Assembly (NCBI RefSeq): GCF_003751635.1
Contig: NZ_RJVI01000001.1
Location: 386,000 to 449,999 of the forward strand
Source of the DNA: Inmirania thermothiophila
GTDB taxonomy: Bacteria; Pseudomonadota; Gammaproteobacteria; DSM-100275
Length of the DNA: 64,000 nt
Reading direction: 5' to 3'
Shown piece after piece: positions 60,803 through 64,000 of this stretch. The position numbers were made by a program, and so were the translations under genes. Positions within the stretch are counted from its first letter, which is position 1. Each line of letters starts with the position of its first letter. A model generated the notes under the pieces. The model made no database searches. It was not told the DNA's origin and worked only from the letters and a program-made list of their open reading frames with translations.

Positions 60803-62755
60803 ATGTCTGAGGGTACCTTCGGCAATCCCGAGATCGTCCAGGAGGAGGTCGACATCCTCATCATCGGCGGTGGCATGGCCGCCTGCGGCGCCGCCTACGA
60901 GATCGGCCCCTGGATCGAGGCGGCCAAGGAGAAGATCGGCCGCGAGCTCAAGGTCAAGCTGGTGGACAAGGCCGCGCTGTCGCGCTCCGGTGCGGTGGCC
61001 CAGGGCCTCTCCGCCATCAACACCTACCTCGGCGAGAACGACCCCGCCGACTACGCCCGCATGGTCTCCAACGACCTCATGGGCATCACGCGCGACGACC
61101 TCACCTACGACCTCGGCCGTCACGTGGACGACTCCGTGCATCTGTTCGAGGAGTGGGGCCTGCCGATCTGGAAGCAGCCCGGCGACGAGGGCAAGAAGCT
61201 CGTCGAGGGCGGCAAGCCGGTGCGCTCCGGGCGCTGGCAGATCATGATCAACGGCGAGTCCTACAAGTGGATCGTGGCCGAGGCGGCGAAGAAGGCGCTC
61301 GGCATGGAGCGCATCCAGGAGCGCGTCTTCATCGTCAAGCTCGTCAACGACAAGAACGACCCCAACCGCGTCGCCGGCGCGGTGGGCTTCTCGGTGCGCG
61401 AGCACAAGGTCTTCGTCTACAAGTTCAAGGCCTGCCTGCTGGTCTGCGGCGGCGCCGTCAACATCTTCCGTCCGCGCTCGGTGGGCGAGGGCACGGGCCG
61501 CGCCTGGTACCCGGTCTGGAACGCCGGCTCCACCTACGCCATGGCGGCGGAGGCCGGGGCGGAGCTCACCATGATGGAGAACCGCTTCGTCCCCGCCCGC
61601 TTCAAGGACGGCTACGGCCCGGTGGGCGCCTGGTTCCTGCTCTTCAAGTCTAAGGCCATCAACGCCTACGGCGAGGAGTACCTGTCCAAGCCCGAGGCCC
61701 AGCAGCTCCTCGAGGCCTATGCGCCCTACAACAAGGCCCAGGTGACGCCCACCTGCCTGCGCAACCACGTCATGCTCAACGAGATGCTCGAGGGGCGCGG
61801 TCCCATCTACATGGACACCGTGACCGCGCTCGGCAAGCTCGCCGAGACCATGACGCCCAAGGAGATCAAGCACCTCGAGGCCGAGGCCTGGGAGGACTTC
61901 CTCGACATGTGCATCGGCCAGGCCGGCGTGTGGGCGGGCGAGAACATCGAGCCGGAGAAGAAGAACTCCGAGCTCATGCCCACCGAGCCCTACCTGCTCG
62001 GCTCGCACTCGGGCTGCTGCGGCATCTGGGTCTCGGGGCCGGAGGACGTGGGTGCGCCTGACGACTGGCACTGGGGCTACCGCTCCATGACCACGGTCAA
62101 GGGGCTGTTCACCGCGGGCGACGGCGTCGGCGCCTCGGGCCACAAGTTCTCCTCGGGCTCGCACGCCGAGGGCCGCATCGCCGCCAAGGGCATGGTGAAG
62201 TTCGTGCTCGACAACATCGACTGGCAGCCGGAGCTCGACACCCCGGTGGAGGAGCTGGTGGAGGAGATCTACCGGCCGGTGCGCAACTTCCTCGAGCACA
62301 AGGACTACACCACCGCCATCGACGTCAACCCCCACTACATCACGCCCAAGATGCTGCAGTTCCGGCTGCAGAAGATCATGGACGAGTACGTGGGCGGCGT
62401 CGCCACCTACTACCGCACCAACGAGAAGATGCTCGAGGTGGCGGAGCAGAAGCTGGAGATGCTCAAGGAGGACGCCCTCAAGATGCGGGCCAAGGACCTG
62501 CACGAGCTGCTGCGGGCCTGGGAGAACTACCACCGCATCCTCACCTCCGAGGCGCATCTCAAGCACGTCAAGTTCCGGAAGGAGAGCCGCTACCCCGGCT
62601 TCTACTACCGGATGGACTACAACTTCATCGACGACGAGAACTGGAAGGTCTTCGTCAACTCCACCTACGACCGGAAGACCAAGGAGTGGAAGGTCTTCAC
62701 CCGTCCGCACGTGGACCTGGTGGAGAAGTGGAACAGCCCCGGCAAGGCCGCCTGA
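60803..62755 (+). CDS. aprA: Adenylylsulfate reductase alpha subunit
   Basis: 650 residues. FAD enzyme that joins sulfite and AMP to APS when working oxidatively. FAD-binding LIIGGGMAACGAAYEI at residues ~17-32, KLVDKAALSRSGAVAQGLSAIN, GEGTGRAWYPVWNAGSTYAM and GDGVGASGHKFSSGSHAEGR are AprA signatures. ATG 60803 gives the family start MSEGTFGNPEIV; GTG 60794 is in frame but less likely. Codon use and purine-rich wobble look typical of a highly expressed gene. A terminator follows. Confidence 0.97.
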   Translation: MSEGTFGNPEIVQEEVDILIIGGGMAACGAAYEIGPWIEAAKEKIGRELKVKLVDKAALSRSGAVAQGLSAINTYLGENDPADYARMVSNDLMGITRDDLTYDLGRHVDDSVHLFEEWGLPIWKQPGDEGKKLVEGGKPVRSGRWQIMINGESYKWIVAEAAKKALGMERIQERVFIVKLVNDKNDPNRVAGAVGFSVREHKVFVYKFKACLLVCGGAVNIFRPRSVGEGTGRAWYPVWNAGSTYAMAAEAGAELTMMENRFVPARFKDGYGPVGAWFLLFKSKAINAYGEEYLSKPEAQQLLEAYAPYNKAQVTPTCLRNHVMLNEMLEGRGPIYMDTVTALGKLAETMTPKEIKHLEAEAWEDFLDMCIGQAGVWAGENIEPEKKNSELMPTEPYLLGSHSGCCGIWVSGPEDVGAPDDWHWGYRSMTTVKGLFTAGDGVGASGHKFSSGSHAEGRIAAKGMVKFVLDNIDWQPELDTPVEELVEEIYRPVRNFLEHKDYTTAIDVNPHYITPKMLQFRLQKIMDEYVGGVATYYRTNEKMLEVAEQKLEMLKEDALKMRAKDLHELLRAWENYHRILTSEAHLKHVKFRKESRYPGFYYRMDYNFIDDENWKVFVNSTYDRKTKEWKVFTRPHVDLVEKWNSPGKAA

Positions 62756-62778
62756 GGCGGGGCTGACCGGGCAGGGAC

Positions 62779-62820
62779 GGCCCGGGCGGGGCGCAGGCCC
62801 CGTCCGGGCCTTCCCCTTTT
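62779..62820 (+). terminator. Rho-independent terminator of sat-aprBA
   Basis: GGCCCGGGCGGGGC (62779-62792) pairs with GCCCCGTCCGGGCC (62797-62810): a 14-bp stem with one G-U pair and GCAG loop, followed by TTCCCCTTTT. It begins 24 nt after the aprA stop and separates the apr unit from the YkgJ gene. Confidence 0.85.
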
Positions 62821-62863
62821 GCGTCACCGGGCCGGCCTGCCACGGCCCGAGGAGCGGGAACCC

Positions 62864-63712
62864 ATGAGCGACATCCGGCGCACGGGCGCCATCGACAACC
62901 CGGTGGTGCCGGTCCAGCTGCGCGGCGACAGCCGGCTGCAGTTCCGCTGCCGCCAGGGCATCGACTGCTGGAACGCCTGCTGCAGCAACATCGACTTCGC
63001 CCTCACCCCCTACGACATCCTCCGCATGGCCCGCCGGCTCGGCCTCACCACCGGCGAGTTCCTGGCCACCTTCACCTTCCCCTACGAGATGGACGCCGAC
63101 GGTCTGCCGGGGGTGAAGCTGCGCACCCGCGACGACCGCCCCGCCTGCCTCTTCATGGCGGACGAGGGATGCACCATCTACGAGGACCGGCCCACGGCCT
63201 GCCGCTACTACCCGCTGGCGCTGCTGTCCATGCGCAAGGCGGGCGAGGCGCGCGACGAGGCCCATTACGCGCTGGTCCGGGAGGCGCACTGCCACGGCCA
63301 CCAGGAGCCGCGCGAGCTCGCCATCGACGCCTACCGCGCCGAGCAGGGGCTCGAGCCCTACGACCGCCTCGCCCGGGGCTGGCGCCGGCTCCTGCTCAAG
63401 AAGCGCTCGGCGGGACCGGCCCTGGGACGCCCGCCCAAGCGCACCTACGATTTCTTCTTCATGGTCTGCTACGACCTCGACCGCTTCCGTGCCTTCGTCG
63501 CCAGCGAGGGCTTCCGCCGCACCTACGATCTCGACCCGGTGTTCCTCCAGCGGCTGGCGCGGGAGGACGAGACCCTGTTGGAGTTCGGCTACCGGCTCCT
63601 GCGCCAGGTCCTCTTCGGCGAGGCGACGATCCCGCTCACCGCGGAGGCCAAGGCGCGGCGCGAGGCGCGGGCGCAGCGGGAGGCCGCACCGGCGGGGGAT
63701 GCGGCCGGTTGA
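62864..63712 (+). CDS. YkgJ family cysteine-cluster protein
   Basis: 282 residues. Two cysteine clusters define the family (PF03692): FRCRQGIDCWNACCSNID and CLFMADEGCTIYEDRPTACR, probably binding zinc or an Fe-S cluster; function unknown. The middle (about 180-240) contains PKRTYDFFFMVCYDLDRFR and the C-terminus is Ala/Arg/Glu-rich. GAGGAGCGGGAA precedes ATG 62864. Behind the apr terminator, so its expression may depend on read-through or on a separate promoter. Confidence 0.88.
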   Translation: MSDIRRTGAIDNPVVPVQLRGDSRLQFRCRQGIDCWNACCSNIDFALTPYDILRMARRLGLTTGEFLATFTFPYEMDADGLPGVKLRTRDDRPACLFMADEGCTIYEDRPTACRYYPLALLSMRKAGEARDEAHYALVREAHCHGHQEPRELAIDAYRAEQGLEPYDRLARGWRRLLLKKRSAGPALGRPPKRTYDFFFMVCYDLDRFRAFVASEGFRRTYDLDPVFLQRLAREDETLLEFGYRLLRQVLFGEATIPLTAEAKARREARAQREAAPAGDAAG

Positions 63713-63765
63713 CGCGCGCCGGTGCGGTCTGACAGCATCGGCCCCCCGAGCACCGGAGGTCCGCC

Positions 63766-64000
63766 GTGCCGCACCCGCCCGTCGAGGTCGCCGAGGGCAT
63801 CCACTGCATCGACACCGGCTTCCTGGGCCGCGAGGGGCTCGCCGCCTCCTATCTGCTCCTGCGGGGCGGGCGCGCCGCCTTCGTCGAGACCGGCACCACC
63901 CACGCCGTGCCGTGCCTCCTCGCCGCCCTCGAGGCCCTGGGCCTCGGGCGCGACCGCGTCGACTACGTCATCGTCACCCACGTCCACCTGGACCACGCCG
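63766..64000 (+). CDS. Metallo-beta-lactamase-fold hydrolase (N-terminal part)
   Basis: First 78 codons; the gene runs off the window. GTG 63766 is preceded by GGAGGTCCGCC. Sequence begins PHPPVEVAEGIHCIDTGFLG, then AFVETGTTHAVP and the zinc motif VTHVHLDHA (HxHxDH). Such enzymes include glyoxalase II-like and persulfide-dioxygenase-like hydrolases, but the part seen does not distinguish them. The 53-bp gap after the YkgJ gene holds no clear promoter. Confidence 0.88.
   Translation, partial: MPHPPVEVAEGIHCIDTGFLGREGLAASYLLLRGGRAAFVETGTTHAVPCLLAALEALGLGRDRVDYVIVTHVHLDHA

Noticed and set aside
58706-63301. Very long minus-strand open frame (1531 codons) antisense to sat-aprBA
   Set aside because: It is an artefact of high G+C: the plus strand encodes unmistakable Sat, AprB and AprA, and the antisense product is low-complexity with no family features.

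Overview
The window is a densely packed, very GC-rich chromosomal stretch (by eye roughly three quarters G+C) of a gammaproteobacterium. Gene order resembles Pseudomonas/Chromatiales-type genomes: hisBHAFIE-HIT-tatABC, radC/coaBC-dut-algC-argB-slmA-pyrE, pilTU divergent from yggS-proC-yggT-yggU-metXW, and yqgE-ruvX-pyrR-pyrB-pyrC'. Together with sat-aprBA this points to a sulfur-oxidising chemolithotroph of the Chromatiales/Ectothiorhodospiraceae kind; the species cannot be fixed from the sequence. Genes abut or overlap by 1-50 bp, GTG starts are common, and no tRNA, rRNA, insertion sequence, prophage or CRISPR array was recognised. The window is core genome with a few accessory spots.

Layout. 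1-4951 (+): end of hisB, hisHAFIE, a HIT protein and tatABC. 4963-6690 (-): a large protein with a PilZ-like C-terminus. 6815-16187: radC (-) divergent from coaBC, dut, algC, argB, slmA (+); then a DUF4124 protein and pyrE (-) and exonuclease III plus a DsbD/TauE-like membrane protein (+). 16194-20453 (-): metW, metX, yggU, yggT, proC, yggS, divergent from pilT and pilU (20476-22648). 22623-32083 (-): truC, an orphan NuoE-NuoF fusion, hemE, gltD, gltB. 32251-35709 (+): recG, ubiC, ubiA. 35711-36400 (-): comF. 36475-40931 (+): the complete biotin operon bioB-F-H-C-D behind a BirA-type operator. 40935-41792 (-): rpoH behind a perfect CIRCE element. 41962-46383 (+): a GGDEF/EAL protein followed by a three-gene cassette of a HAMP-like membrane protein, a seven-haem cytochrome c and a second small membrane protein. 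46380-50976 (-): pyrK-like, pyrC', pyrB, pyrR, ruvX, yqgE. 51080-55767: folB, folK (+), a pteridine-reductase-like SDR (-), two methyltransferases, uppP and a VanZ-like protein (+). 55746-57966 (-): cca and an NDUFA9-like protein. 58068-64000 (+): TauE/SafE, sat, aprB, aprA, terminator, a YkgJ cysteine-cluster protein and the start of a metallo-beta-lactamase-fold enzyme.

How the parts fit. sat, aprB and aprA form the reverse sulfate-activation route that oxidises sulfite to sulfate with ATP formation; a TauE-type anion exporter lies just upstream, but no AprM or QmoABC membrane partner is next to it. ubiCA supplies ubiquinone and tatABC exports folded cofactor proteins, both consistent with a respiratory lifestyle. 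bioBFHCD, the his genes, gltBD, argB, metXW, proC and the pyr genes indicate prototrophy.

Most interesting points: (1) the HAMP-like/heptahaem/membrane-protein cassette beside a c-di-GMP enzyme, the best candidate for an undescribed redox-sensing or electron-transfer unit; (2) a perfect CIRCE element over the rpoH promoter, suggesting HrcA control of the heat-shock sigma factor; (3) a BirA-like operator overlapping both the bioB promoter and the comF start; (4) several -10 boxes only 7-13 nt before start codons, suggesting leaderless or near-leaderless mRNAs; (5) strong RNA hairpins or palindromes in every gap of the sat-apr unit.
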